Of a stretch of 64,000 nucleotides of DNA, positions 8,994 through 21,280 are shown piece after piece. Made by a program: the position numbers and the translations under genes. The stretch comes from an uncultured Bacteroidota bacterium (GTDB lineage Bacteria; Bacteroidota; Bacteroidia; Flavobacteriales; Flavobacteriaceae), in the NCBI GenBank assembly GCA_913047695.1, contig CAJWUI010000001.1, positions 62,001-126,000 on the forward strand, in the 5' to 3' direction. Position 1 is the stretch's first letter. Each line of letters starts with the position of its first letter. A model generated the notes under the pieces. It saw only the letters and a program-made list of their open reading frames with translations, did not search any database and was not told the origin of the DNA.

Positions 8994-9803
8994 TTATCTA
9001 GTTATGTTACCAGGAGTTCCATAAAAACCATCACCATTTATCCAAGGAAGCTCATCAGTTATGTGGTAGTGATATATACCTTCGGGAAATTCTGGTGTAT
9101 CGTGAATATGACCATGATAATCATCAAGATCATCGTTTGTTAGTCTTATACTATTTTCTACTGGACCATAAACTGGAAATCCGTCTAATAAAAGTCCAAT
9201 AAAAGCATCTTCACCAAGAGTCTGCGTAAGCCAAACGGGTTCAATATGGTAATGATAAATACCACCAGGAGCAGGATGCCCTTCATATTGGTCAAAAGTA
9301 TTTAATTCTTCTAAAATGTCGTCACCTGGGGCAGCCATTTGATTAAATATTGCTACACTATTCACTGCGATTCCCATTGGTCCCATAGGAGTAGCCTCAT
9401 GAGAATTGTCGATTTTTGGAAATCTTGGTATAGTCATAACAATGTCCTGTTCTAATATATTATTTGGATTTAATTTAAAAGAAGGATTATTAGGTTCATT
9501 ATATGATTCATACAATGGATTGTTGGTATTATAATATGCACTTTTGTGATCGGGTAGGTCTTTTGCACTTATAACTAAGTTATCATCATTTACAACGACT
9601 GAAACTGCACTATTGTAGTAAAATTTTTCGGCTAAAATACTAATATCAGTACCGCCTACAGTGGATGTGTTATTAGAAGTTGAATTATTTGATGATGTAG
9701 TGGTTGTATTAGAAGCTTCTGTCGTCTCATTTTGATCTTCATCATCTGAACAAGCAAACAGAATTAGGATAGATAAGGTTACAATAAAGTTTTTATGTGT
9801 CAT
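8994..9803 (-). CDS. YHYH-domain lipoprotein
   Basis: ATG at 9803 is preferred over the upstream TTG at 9830 because it places the signal peptide directly at the N-terminus, ending in lipobox LFAC. A Ser/Thr/Asn-rich linker follows, typical of surface or periplasmic tethers. The globular part contains two YHYH motifs (GGIYHYHIEP and GIYHYHITDE) plus HGHIHDTPEF, an unusually His-rich arrangement fitting metal binding. YHYH proteins are a family of unproven function found in marine bacteria, often beside SCO1 and related genes. It is the first gene of its group, and the three genes downstream follow closely. Confidence 0.9.
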   Translation of the reverse strand: MTHKNFIVTLSILILFACSDDEDQNETTEASNTTTTSSNNSTSNNTSTVGGTDISILAEKFYYNSAVSVVVNDDNLVISAKDLPDHKSAYYNTNNPLYESYNEPNNPSFKLNPNNILEQDIVMTIPRFPKIDNSHEATPMGPMGIAVNSVAIFNQMAAPGDDILEELNTFDQYEGHPAPGGIYHYHIEPVWLTQTLGEDAFIGLLLDGFPVYGPVENSIRLTNDDLDDYHGHIHDTPEFPEGIYHYHITDELPWINGDGFYGTPGNITR

Positions 9804-9970
9804 TCTTTTTGAATAAGTGTTTGATGGCAAATCAATGTAAGTTTAAAAAAACTAACATTTATTTTATTTTATGTAAATCTGCAACAAAATTTATTATTTT
9901 AAATTAAAAGATAAATAAATTGAAGAATTCTTAAAAATGGAAAGGATTTTTAAATTTTAAATAGGTTGAA

Positions 9971-10780
9971 TTGATATCAAAAACTGAACTTTATATTTCC
10001 TCTTATCAAGAAATTGAGCCCTTAATAAATTTCCATTTTTCAAAAAAAGGATTCACTGATCAAACAAAATTAATGTTACTTACTGGTTTACTATCAGCTT
10101 TGAATAAGGCGTACTCTATTTTAAATTTAAACCAAACTGAGAATAATTTAAAAATCCAAACAAGTATAATCTCCGCACCATTTCAAGAAAATAATAATAT
10201 TCTTGAAAAAATTATTTTAGCTAGCCTCAACTATTGGGAAAAAAAAATGATAATTGATGGTCTGAATAATACAGATCTCTATGACAAGATTATTTTTAAT
10301 ATAAAAAAGTATAAAAGTTTTATTTCAACTGATTCAGATAATAAGTCACCAATTGTTAAAAATTACAATAAAATCAATATTAATGACAGAAGCTACGTTT
10401 GGTTAGGGTATAATGTTCAAAAGCAGTTAAATACTCTTTTTGTGAAATTTAAAGAGGAGCTTAATTTAATTGACGAAAAAACAAATTTCATTGATTTTAC
10501 AAGAGTTTTTATGGGTACTAAGCTAAATCATATTAAAAATAAGATTAATTGGAAAGGACCTCTCAGGGCTTTAATTTACTTCATAATACGTGCATGTCAT
10601 AGAGAACACTTGGAAATAGAAAGTAATTTAAGGTGGAAGCAACTTGCAGCAACTTTTTGTTTCAATGGCCATGAACTAAAAAAAGAAGAATTTGAGAAGG
10701 AGTTTTTTAAATTAAGTAATACCGAACACATTCCAAGTGTGGGTCCAGAAATTGATTTGATTTTCAGATCATTTATTTAA
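9971..10780 (+). CDS. Hypothetical protein, weakly RteC-like C-terminal half
   Basis: A 269-residue soluble protein, starting at TTG 9971 (a stop lies just upstream in frame and the first ATG is about 34 codons in). There is no signal peptide or membrane segment. The C-terminal half, with INWKGPLRALIYFIIRACHR followed by a predicted helical segment, is laid out like the regulator RteC of Bacteroides conjugative transposons, where a W-x-G-x-x-x-x-L-I-x-x-L motif precedes a helical tail. That similarity is by eye and weak. No mobilisation genes are adjacent. Function not assigned. Confidence 0.6.
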   Translation: MISKTELYISSYQEIEPLINFHFSKKGFTDQTKLMLLTGLLSALNKAYSILNLNQTENNLKIQTSIISAPFQENNNILEKIILASLNYWEKKMIIDGLNNTDLYDKIIFNIKKYKSFISTDSDNKSPIVKNYNKININDRSYVWLGYNVQKQLNTLFVKFKEELNLIDEKTNFIDFTRVFMGTKLNHIKNKINWKGPLRALIYFIIRACHREHLEIESNLRWKQLAATFCFNGHELKKEEFEKEFFKLSNTEHIPSVGPEIDLIFRSFI

Positions 10781-10815
10781 GATTAATAGATTTACAATAA
10801 AACAGTTAAATAAGG

Positions 10816-10995
10816 ATGATTCAAATTGAGGATGATTATGGTAAAAAATATAAAATTGAAGACTTAAATTCATTTAAACTCCATATTAAAAAATATCATT
10901 CAAAAGGTGGTAAAGGTGATGGTAGTCTACATGAAGAAAATGGATATTGGTTTCGAGTTACAGAAGAGTTTTATGACTATGTAATGGAACTCTAA
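10816..10995 (+). CDS. Small acidic hypothetical protein (59 residues)
   Basis: ATG at 10816 is followed by 59 codons and TAA. The product is hydrophilic with mixed charge. It has a flexible KGGKGDG centre and an aromatic C-terminus (GYWFRVTEEFYDYVMEL), a composition that looks like a real folded small protein rather than random AT-rich sequence. It lies 35 bases after the 269-residue gene and may be its partner. The 10-bp repeat array begins 35 bases downstream. No family recognised. Confidence 0.5.
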   Translation: MIQIEDDYGKKYKIEDLNSFKLHIKKYHSKGGKGDGSLHEENGYWFRVTEEFYDYVMEL

Positions 10996-11030
10996 AAAGA
11001 GTAAAAATCAAAATATCACTTTTCTTATTT

Positions 11031-11108
11031 TTATTCAATTTTCGCTTAGTTTTGTCCATTTTTGATCAATTTTGACCAGTTTTGATCAATTTCTGACCAA
11101 TTTTTGCC
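11031..11108. repeat. Phased 10-bp T-tract repeat array, copy 1
   Basis: Seven to eight imperfect decamers run head to tail: TTATTCAATT, TTCGCTTAGT, TTTGTCCATT, TTTGATCAAT, TTTGACCAGT, TTTGATCAAT, TTCTGACCAA, TTTTTGCCTT. The consensus is ATTTTGAYCA with a short T-tract in every unit. The exact 10-base period puts the T-tracts on one helical face, which usually gives intrinsic DNA curvature. The same unit recurs at 21461-21541 in the same orientation. Confidence 0.8.
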
Positions 11109-11284
11109 TTTTTTTTAAATTTTTCAAAATTGAAATTTTACCATTATTCAAAGAATTTTGTGCTAATTATATTTTATAAATAGCACCCAAAATTTAAAAT
11201 CAATTAATTTAAATAATAAATTAATGAGATTAACCTTTAAAAAATATATTGTAAATTAAATTTTGACAAAAGTTATCGTCTAAA
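11109..11284. other. Intergenic AT-rich stretch with one hairpin
   Basis: There is no coding sequence. The only structure seen is a 6-bp inverted repeat, GTGCTA (11160-11165) with TAGCAC (11181-11186) around an AT loop. It has no T-run on either side, so it is not a convincing terminator. Confidence 0.4.
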
Positions 11285-11449
11285 ATGAAATTAAAAAATC
11301 ACCTTTGTTTATTCGCATTCTTACCTCTTTGCTTAGGTTGTAATGAAAATGTTTTAAAGGTAAAATATTATAGTTGGAACTTATTTGTGTCCTGCGCAGC
11401 ATTTAGTGTCTCTCTAATTTCAATTTTGGAATTAAGCTTAGGAGTTTGA
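11285..11449 (+). CDS. Putative small lipoprotein/membrane peptide (54 residues)
   Basis: The ATG-led frame encodes an N-terminal signal ending in a lipobox-like LCLGC (Cys19), then a hydrophobic stretch (about 31-52) that could be a transmembrane helix. Its TGA stop overlaps the TTG start of the following small gene (TTGA), a layout that fits translational coupling. No family recognised. The combination of lipobox and C-terminal helix is unusual, and the frame may be fortuitous. Confidence 0.35.
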   Translation: MKLKNHLCLFAFLPLCLGCNENVLKVKYYSWNLFVSCAAFSVSLISILELSLGV

Positions 11450-11688
11450 AAAATTTTTATTTGCTTTTACCCATGCTACTGTTTTGTTTTTGTGAAAAAA
11501 CAGATTGTTTTGAAATAACTAGAAAACAGAAAAGTGGGAGTAATTTTTTATTTTTTTTTGAAGATGAGTATAATCCACTCTTTAACAACCCAACTGTACT
11601 TGATCAATATGGGGCAATTCCTTCAGGTGCTGTAAGTGAAGATATATATAATATTTATCAGGTTGGGGATACTTTTTGCGTAGAATAA
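11446..11688 (+). CDS. Putative small secreted lipoprotein (80 residues)
   Basis: A TTG-started frame with a hydrophobic leader and lipobox-like LLFCFC (Cys14 or Cys16). The mature part is about 65 residues, with GSNFLFFFEDEYNPLFNNP and a C-terminal Cys. It overlaps the preceding 54-residue frame by four bases. It converges on the SMP-30 gene. No family recognised. Confidence 0.4.
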   Translation: MKNFYLLLPMLLFCFCEKTDCFEITRKQKSGSNFLFFFEDEYNPLFNNPTVLDQYGAIPSGAVSEDIYNIYQVGDTFCVE

Positions 11689-11724
11689 ATTATTATCCGA
11701 AATCACAATTCGCCTATTAGAATT

Positions 11725-12708
11725 TTATGATTTTAATTTAATTCTTGCAAGCACATTATCTGATGTGAGATATAAATAACTCTCATCACTATCAAAAGCA
11801 CAATTCGCAGTTGCTTTACCTGGCATGATAGTGCCTAGATGCTTTCCTTTAGGATCCAAAAGAAGAACACCGCCGGGTCCAGTTGTGAAGATAATTCCAG
11901 AAGAGTGTAGTTTAAGGCCATCAAAAAGACCAATCCTACTTTTGCTTAACTTATTACCATCAAAAAAAATTCTTTCATTTTTTAGCCCATTATCATTATC
12001 AAAAGCTATAATTACATTATTGTCTTTATCGGAATTACCTACGTAAACTGTTTTTTCATCTTTTGAAAGAATAATTCCATTTGGACGTTTCATACTTATA
12101 GAAAGTAATTCAATTCCCTTTGACTCACTCCATTTATAAATTCCGTTAAAATTAAGTTCTTTAAGTGTGTCATCATCCTTCATTTTCAGTCCATATGGTG
12201 GATCAGTAAAGTAGATTGATCCACTTTTATCAAAAACCAAATCATTTGGACTATTGAGTCTTTTACCTCTGTAGTTGTCTACGATTATTTCAAAGGAAGG
12301 GCTTTTAAAATTCCAATATTTCAGGCGAGCAACTGTTCTGTCTCCATGCTGACACAAGATTAAATTTCCTTTTGAGTCAAGGGCTAGTCCATTGGATCCG
12401 TCTGTTTTACTTGTTGGAGAGTAATTAGTCATACCACTAGGCTCTAGAAAAATACTTAAACCTTCATTTTCATTCCACATATAAATTTTATTATTAGGTA
12501 CATCTGAAAATAAAACTCCATCTAACTTATCCACCCAAACTGGCCCTTCAGCCCAACCAAATCCATCTGCCAGTAATTCAATTTTGGCATTTTTATCTAT
12601 TAGTTTTTCCATCTCTGGGTCCAAGAATTCCAAAGAACCAATTGTATTTTTTTGACTATGTAGGATAAAAAAACCAAATAATAGAAAAATCGATATATAT
12701 TTTTTCAT
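11725..12708 (-). CDS. SMP-30/gluconolactonase-family secreted hydrolase
   Basis: A 327-residue product with a signal peptide (about 1-18). The six-bladed propeller shows the SMP-30 marks: EGPVWVDKLDGVLFSDVPNN (metal-binding Glu at the start), NGLALDSKGNLILCQHGDRTVAR, RLNSPNDLVFDKSGSIYFTDP and RPNGIILSKDEKTVYVGNSD. Family members hydrolyse sugar lactones such as gluconolactone with a divalent metal in the periplasm. It begins the saccharide-related stretch and is divergent from the SGNH gene. Substrate not determined. Confidence 0.9.
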   Translation of the reverse strand: MKKYISIFLLFGFFILHSQKNTIGSLEFLDPEMEKLIDKNAKIELLADGFGWAEGPVWVDKLDGVLFSDVPNNKIYMWNENEGLSIFLEPSGMTNYSPTSKTDGSNGLALDSKGNLILCQHGDRTVARLKYWNFKSPSFEIIVDNYRGKRLNSPNDLVFDKSGSIYFTDPPYGLKMKDDDTLKELNFNGIYKWSESKGIELLSISMKRPNGIILSKDEKTVYVGNSDKDNNVIIAFDNDNGLKNERIFFDGNKLSKSRIGLFDGLKLHSSGIIFTTGPGGVLLLDPKGKHLGTIMPGKATANCAFDSDESYLYLTSDNVLARIKLKS

Positions 12709-12863
12709 ACAGTGAATTTAAAAATTATATTCTTTTTTTAAATACTCTTATTAACTTTTATAATCTAAATAACTAGTTGTAAAATCAGTAAAAAAAATAT
12801 CATAAAACTTGGCATAAGCATTTCAATTAATAAGTATATTGATAATAAATACTATTTCAGCAA

Positions 12864-13991
12864 ATGAAAAAAAACAATCTCAGCCGTCGTAAGTTTAACA
12901 CTCAAATTATTTTAGGAACATTAGGTTTAAGTGGGACCCAAAGTTTAATAGCTCAAAACAATTTCAAATTAAAAGGACAAATTAATTGGTATAATGCTCA
13001 AGATATCGGAGTAGAGGGGAAGGGATGGAAAGACACCAAAAGATATTTCGACCGCTTGCCTGCAAAGGCGGAGGGTGTTGTTCGTGACCCGGTTTGGGAT
13101 CTGTCTCGACATTCAGCTGGAATGTGTTTACGATTTGAAACGGATTCATCAAACATATATATCCGTTATAAATTACATCTAGAAAGCCTTTCGATGTTTC
13201 ATATGCCTGCAACAGGTGTTAGTGGTGTGGATTTATATGGTGAAGATGGTGACGGTATTAGCCGTTGGGTGTCTGTAATAGGACCTGAAGAACAAAAAGT
13301 TGAAAAATCAATAGCTAAAGGATTAGCTCCCGGTTCTCGTAGATATACTTTGTATTTACCTTTGTATAATGGGGTTGATAAAATGGAAATTGGTATTGAA
13401 AAAGGAAGTTTTTTTAATCCATTACATCCCCGAAAAGAAAAACCAATCCTATTTTATGGAACTTCAATTATGCAAGGTGCCTGTGCATCAAGACCTGGAT
13501 TGGCATTTCCTGCGATTTTAGGCAGAAGATTAAAGCGCCCAACGATTAACTTAGGTTTTTCTGGAAATGGTATTATGGAAAACGAAATAGTATCTTTACT
13601 TTCTGAGTTAGATCCATGTATATATGTAATTGATTGCCTCCCAAACATGGATGAAAGTAGCGTTTCAGAAAGAACAATTCCATTGGTTAAAAGGTTGAGG
13701 AAGGCTCATAAAAAAACACCTATACTTTTGGTTGAAGATAGAAGCTTTACCAACACACAATTTTTTCCTTCAATAAAATTACACCACTTCAAAAGTAGAA
13801 TTGCTTTAAAAGACGCATTTGCAGAGTTGAATAATCAAGGTGTTGGTAATTTATATTATTTAGATGGAGATAATTTATTGGGTAGAGACGGAGAAGCTGC
13901 TACCGATGGCTCACACCCTAATGATCTCGGTATGATTCGATATGCAGACGCCTATGAACCTGTTTTAAGATCTATATTGAGGCAGTTTTAA
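12864..13991 (+). CDS. Tat-exported SGNH/GDSL-type hydrolase
   Basis: The 375-residue product starts with a twin-arginine signal (SRRKF followed by a hydrophobic segment ending SLIAQ). It has an N-terminal beta-sandwich (about 35-185, with WDLSRHSAGMCLRFETDS) as in two-domain SGNH esterases, then the catalytic domain: GTSIMQGACASRPGLAFP (nucleophile Ser), GFSGNG (block II), IDCLPNM (block III) and DGSHPNDLGM (catalytic Asp and His). It probably removes acetyl or other acyl groups from carbohydrate in the periplasm. G+C looks slightly higher at its 5' end than in neighbouring genes. It stands alone on its strand between two reverse-strand groups. Confidence 0.88.
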   Translation: MKKNNLSRRKFNTQIILGTLGLSGTQSLIAQNNFKLKGQINWYNAQDIGVEGKGWKDTKRYFDRLPAKAEGVVRDPVWDLSRHSAGMCLRFETDSSNIYIRYKLHLESLSMFHMPATGVSGVDLYGEDGDGISRWVSVIGPEEQKVEKSIAKGLAPGSRRYTLYLPLYNGVDKMEIGIEKGSFFNPLHPRKEKPILFYGTSIMQGACASRPGLAFPAILGRRLKRPTINLGFSGNGIMENEIVSLLSELDPCIYVIDCLPNMDESSVSERTIPLVKRLRKAHKKTPILLVEDRSFTNTQFFPSIKLHHFKSRIALKDAFAELNNQGVGNLYYLDGDNLLGRDGEAATDGSHPNDLGMIRYADAYEPVLRSILRQF

Positions 13992-14026
13992 TATTGAAAA
14001 TAACAGACTATTTTAAATTGTTTTGA

Positions 14027-14887
14027 TTAATTTGTCTTATAAATTGGTGTAATTATATTTCCTTTTTTTAAATATTTTCCCTCTGAGGCCCACCTAAATC
14101 CTCTCATTTGAATATTCATTACCTCTGGTATGTCAAAATCTGATAGGTTGTGACCAATTGAAGAATAAAATATTCTTCCCTTGCCATAATATTTTTTCCA
14201 AACAACAGGCATTACACTGCCCTTAATTTCATTTTCTACATCTATATCTAAATAATCAATTTGTTCTAATTTTAAACTGTCTGATTTATGATATGTATCT
14301 TTCATAAATTCTGAAACGGCAAGGACCTTGATGTTAGGATCAACAAGCATGTAGTACTGTTCGGAGTTTTTCACCAAAAAATTACATATATCTTTGGTAA
14401 TTAGATCTTTAGAATCTATAATTTTTACTTTGTAATTTGTGATACCACCTGGATGTGAAACGAATTGACCACCAACCATAAATTGATATCTCTGATTAAC
14501 CTTATTCGAGGCTCCTAATCCACCATGCCAACCAGAGAAACCAGTACCATTAAGAATTGCTATTTGTAATCCCTTAAATTGTTTATCGTTCATTCTGTTT
14601 TCAATAGGCGTAAAAAAATCGGTAAATGCTTGAATAATAAGATCAGTTTCACTCATCAAGTTTTCATCTTCGTAAACACTAAAATTGTCAAAAACACTTA
14701 CTTTGGCACCTTCTGCTTTTAGAATTGGTACAAAAAGGTCAGCGCTTTCCTTAGGGCTGTGTATTGACCCCCCATAAACAAAAAGGATATTTTTTCCTTT
14801 TAATGAGGGTAAATCATTTTGAGCAAGGCAAACATGTAACTCAAGCAAAAAAAATAGTTGAAGAAAAATAAACTTAAAATATTTCAT
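14027..14887 (-). CDS. ThuA-domain protein, exported
   Basis: A 286-residue protein with a signal peptide (about 1-22). It has the glutamine-amidotransferase-like ThuA fold: ILFVYGGSIHSPKESADLF at the start, FLPIENR-like spacing, GLQIAILNGTGFSGWHGG and PVVWKKYYGKGRIFYSSIGH near the end. ThuA proteins occur in sugar-utilisation loci (named for trehalose utilisation) and usually travel with Gfo/Idh/MocA oxidoreductases, as here, three bases from the neighbouring gene. Exact reaction unknown. Confidence 0.88.
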   Translation of the reverse strand: MKYFKFIFLQLFFLLELHVCLAQNDLPSLKGKNILFVYGGSIHSPKESADLFVPILKAEGAKVSVFDNFSVYEDENLMSETDLIIQAFTDFFTPIENRMNDKQFKGLQIAILNGTGFSGWHGGLGASNKVNQRYQFMVGGQFVSHPGGITNYKVKIIDSKDLITKDICNFLVKNSEQYYMLVDPNIKVLAVSEFMKDTYHKSDSLKLEQIDYLDIDVENEIKGSVMPVVWKKYYGKGRIFYSSIGHNLSDFDIPEVMNIQMRGFRWASEGKYLKKGNIITPIYKTN

Positions 14888-14890
14888 GAT

Positions 14891-16168
14891 TTAAAGTTTT
14901 AATTCATAGGGTTTTCTATAACGCTTTCCTCTTCTAAGATTCGCTTCAAAATCATCAATAAATTCTTCTTTGACAGGATCCCAATTTAAAGGTCTTCTGT
15001 ATTCATATGCCAAATTTGCAATATGGCAAATTGTTGCTGTTCTGTGACCAACTTCAGCATCACATATAGGTTTTGAAACGTTTTTGGCAGAAGTTATCCA
15101 ATCATTTTCATGATTATTAGAAACATAAAGTTTTTTATCTGTTGATTTTAATTTAATATTCAATATTTCTTTGGGGTTAGTTTCGAAAAAGTTCCGACTT
15201 ATATCAAGTGTTCCTTTTGATCCAAAAAAACGAACTGCAAATCCACGTCCAAAATTTCTGTGTTCAACCTCAATCCCATTATCATAATACATCTTGAGTC
15301 CCCTAGATGCGGTAGGCTCAATTGGTGCTTCATATTTAATCGGTCCTGAATGATCCATACCAAGAGCCCATTGAACTATGTCAAACATATGAGCTCCCCA
15401 ATCAGAAAGTATCCCACCTCCAAATTCTCTATACCATCTCCAGTTTGGAAACCAATCCTTCTCAACAATAATATCATGATAAGAACGTAACGGTGCTGGT
15501 CCAAGCCATTTGTCCCAATCTAAGTAATCTGGAGTTTCTTGGAATGGAAGATTGCATGGAGCAGATGGATTACCTACCTCAACCCAAATGCTTTCGATTT
15601 TTCCAATATATCCATTACGAACCAATTCACAGGCCCTTCTAAAATCAGCTCTTGAACGCTGCATACTTCCAGTTTGTAAAACACAATTGTATTTTTTTGC
15701 CGTGTTTTCCATAGCTCTCCCCTCATGTATGGTATGCGACATGGGCTTTTCACAGTATACGTGCTTTCCCGCTTTCATGGCATTAATCGAGGGTATGGCA
15801 TGCCAATGGTCTGGAGTGCTAACTACAACTCCATCAATATTTGGATTTTCAATTAGTTTATAAAAATCCTCATATATTAAAGCTGTACCTTTTATTTTTT
15901 GCTTAACATATTCATTTTCTATCAGTTTGCTAAATCTTTTTAATCTTTTTTTATGAATATCACATCCAGCAATAACCCTAGCATCAGAAATTTTTGACAT
16001 TCGTTCTATCAGTCCACTACTTTGAGCACCCAACCCTATAACCCCAATATTAAATCTATCACTTGGTGGATTGAAACCTTTCCCCATTACGTGCCTGGGA
16101 ATAATTGTTACTCCTAGAGCTGCAGATGTTGTTTTTTCTAAAAATTCTCTTCTATTATTTATCCTCAT
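14891..16168 (-). CDS. Gfo/Idh/MocA-family oxidoreductase, exported
   Basis: A 425-residue protein with a Tat-like N-terminus (NNRREFLEKTTSAALG). The Rossmann fold has GVIGLGAQSSGLIERM, the family signature CEKPMSHTIHEGRAM, and a C-terminal alpha/beta domain with WRWYREFGGGILSDWGAHMFDIVQW and catalytic-type His residues. Family members oxidise or reduce sugars with a tightly bound NAD(P). The Tat signal fits export with cofactor bound. It is three bases upstream of ThuA in one operon and faces the GH2 gene across a 253-base divergent spacer. Confidence 0.92.
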   Translation of the reverse strand: MRINNRREFLEKTTSAALGVTIIPRHVMGKGFNPPSDRFNIGVIGLGAQSSGLIERMSKISDARVIAGCDIHKKRLKRFSKLIENEYVKQKIKGTALIYEDFYKLIENPNIDGVVVSTPDHWHAIPSINAMKAGKHVYCEKPMSHTIHEGRAMENTAKKYNCVLQTGSMQRSRADFRRACELVRNGYIGKIESIWVEVGNPSAPCNLPFQETPDYLDWDKWLGPAPLRSYHDIIVEKDWFPNWRWYREFGGGILSDWGAHMFDIVQWALGMDHSGPIKYEAPIEPTASRGLKMYYDNGIEVEHRNFGRGFAVRFFGSKGTLDISRNFFETNPKEILNIKLKSTDKKLYVSNNHENDWITSAKNVSKPICDAEVGHRTATICHIANLAYEYRRPLNWDPVKEEFIDDFEANLRRGKRYRKPYELKL

Positions 16169-16418
16169 CTTTTTGTGTAGATTTTGACAATTTATTCATT
16201 TAAGCTATACATATTATTTAATATTTCGAAGATTTTTTCAAATAAAAATTGAAGTATGGTAGTCGATCATGAGATATCAACTTGTTTTAATATCAGTTAA
16301 ATTTATATTAAAACGTGACATAGACCTTTTAATATGAGTATATTGTAATAAAAAAATAACAATATCATCCCTTATCTTATAATACCTAGAAAGAGTTGAC
16401 TAGTCCACTAAAATTTAA

Positions 16419-19625
<3,207 letters not shown>

Positions 19626-19729
19626 AAAAAGTTTTAATGGTTTAATAAATAACAAATTGAGTTTAATTTTTCTGCCTAAGGTCAATTTAATTCTTTATGT
19701 TTATTCTTTTTGATGTATTGTGAAGCAAA

Positions 19730-21280
19730 CTATTCAACATCAAATTCGAAGTCTGTGGGGTTGACCCAGTCTGAATCTAATAATTCTCCTTTCATATATC
19801 TATTGTAAAAATTCTTAGTTCGCATGTCAGCGTAGGGATAAAGATCGAATATCTCGGTATCCCCAAGGATTCTAGGGTCTTTATTTTTTGTTAGATCTTC
19901 GATTAAGATTTTTTTTAAGCTGTCCTTGAGAGAATTGTATTTATCATATTCTGCAATATTTTTAATACAGTTAGGATCATTTTTAATATCATACAAAGTT
20001 TCCTTGGGTCTTCTTCCGAATGCATATTGCCAATACTCTTCTTTCTTTCCTTCTTTTCTCAAGTTTAATATTTCAGTTTTAGTTGGACTGCCGTCGGTAT
20101 TGAGATATCCAGTTTCTGGATTTCCCGCCGGCCAACGCTCAGGATTAAAATTTATACTAAAGAAATAATCCCCTGCAATAATTGCACGAACTGGATAACC
20201 TTTGTCATTTTCTCTACCTACATCGTGGCGTTCTTTTCCAATAATCATATAATCTCTTTTTTTGAAAATTGAGTCATTATTGAAAAGATCCTTCCAACTT
20301 ACACCTGAAAAATTTTCCATATCGTGTTTTTCCGAATCAATACCTGCAAGATCAAGAAAGGTTGGAGCAAAATCTGAAAAACTCACATAGTCATTTATAA
20401 TTCTACCTGGATTTTTAATTCCTTTTTCCCAACTTATGGCTAAAGGCAGTCTATTGTCAAAAGGGAAGACCTGTCCTTTTACTCTCGGAAATGGCATACC
20501 ATTGTCTGATGTAACAACTATAATGGTATTTTCTAAAAGATCTCTTTTTTCCAATTCATCAATCATACGTTCCAAATGACTATCAAAATATTCAATCTCG
20601 AATGCGTAATCTAGCATATCTGTTTTAACGTTTTTGGAGCTAGGCCAATAATCAGGAACTTTTTCAATTTCTTCTATTTTTTTATTTCCATATTTAATTC
20701 CTGACTGGTACTCGTAACGCCGATGAGGTTCTAACCCCCCAACCCAGAAAAGGAAAGGTTGTTTATCTTTTTTTCCATCAAGAAAATTTTTAAAATTTTC
20801 GAAATAATTGATATTACTAATAAATTTTGCTGGAGGATTAACTTTTATTTTATTGTAATCTTCACCGATTAAATTCCTCTTTTCCCCATTTTTCAATGCA
20901 ATACCTGGAGCCCATCCTTTTCCAGTTTTTCCAGTTTTGTAACCATTATTTTTTAAAACTTCAGGGAATGTTATGAATTTTTCAGGAAAAAACGGAAAGT
21001 GATTGGCCGCTTCTTCTAGTAGCCAGCTGTCCCGTCCTGTTAAAATGGAAGACCTAGAGGGTGAACACTTTGCATTAGTTGTATAAGCATGGTTAAATAA
21101 CAAGCCCTTCTTTGCTACACGGTCAAAACCAGGTGTTTTTATCCATTTAGTTTCATAAATACTTGCATGTGGATAAGACTGGTCGTCAGAGATAACAAAT
21201 AGTATATTTGGAGGGGTAGAGTCAAAGGATTTGCATCCTGTGGATAGGATAAAAATAAATAGGAGTGATAATTTTCTCAT
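19730..21280 (-). CDS. Family S1 (formylglycine) sulfatase lipoprotein, N-sulfoglucosamine-sulfohydrolase-like
   Basis: A 516-residue lipoprotein (lipobox STGC, Cys16). Metal-binding Asp residues lie in FVISDDQS (about 32-33), and the formylglycine motif CSPSRSSILTGR is at Cys72, which a formylglycine-generating enzyme must convert. PHRRYE, VTSDNGMPFPR and a C-terminal YDIKNDPNCIKNIAE region complete the S1 layout. The whole resembles heparan N-sulfatase-like members of S1. It would desulfate a glycan at the cell surface or in the periplasm. No sulfatase-maturating gene lies in the window. It converges on the beta-galactosidase. Confidence 0.92.
   Translation of the reverse strand: MRKLSLLFIFILSTGCKSFDSTPPNILFVISDDQSYPHASIYETKWIKTPGFDRVAKKGLLFNHAYTTNAKCSPSRSSILTGRDSWLLEEAANHFPFFPEKFITFPEVLKNNGYKTGKTGKGWAPGIALKNGEKRNLIGEDYNKIKVNPPAKFISNINYFENFKNFLDGKKDKQPFLFWVGGLEPHRRYEYQSGIKYGNKKIEEIEKVPDYWPSSKNVKTDMLDYAFEIEYFDSHLERMIDELEKRDLLENTIIVVTSDNGMPFPRVKGQVFPFDNRLPLAISWEKGIKNPGRIINDYVSFSDFAPTFLDLAGIDSEKHDMENFSGVSWKDLFNNDSIFKKRDYMIIGKERHDVGRENDKGYPVRAIIAGDYFFSINFNPERWPAGNPETGYLNTDGSPTKTEILNLRKEGKKEEYWQYAFGRRPKETLYDIKNDPNCIKNIAEYDKYNSLKDSLKKILIEDLTKNKDPRILGDTEIFDLYPYADMRTKNFYNRYMKGELLDSDWVNPTDFEFDVE

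Noticed and set aside
11031-11108. Decamer array considered as a CRISPR or coding repeat
   Set aside because: Units are contiguous without spacers, imperfect, and contain no open frame, and there are no cas genes.
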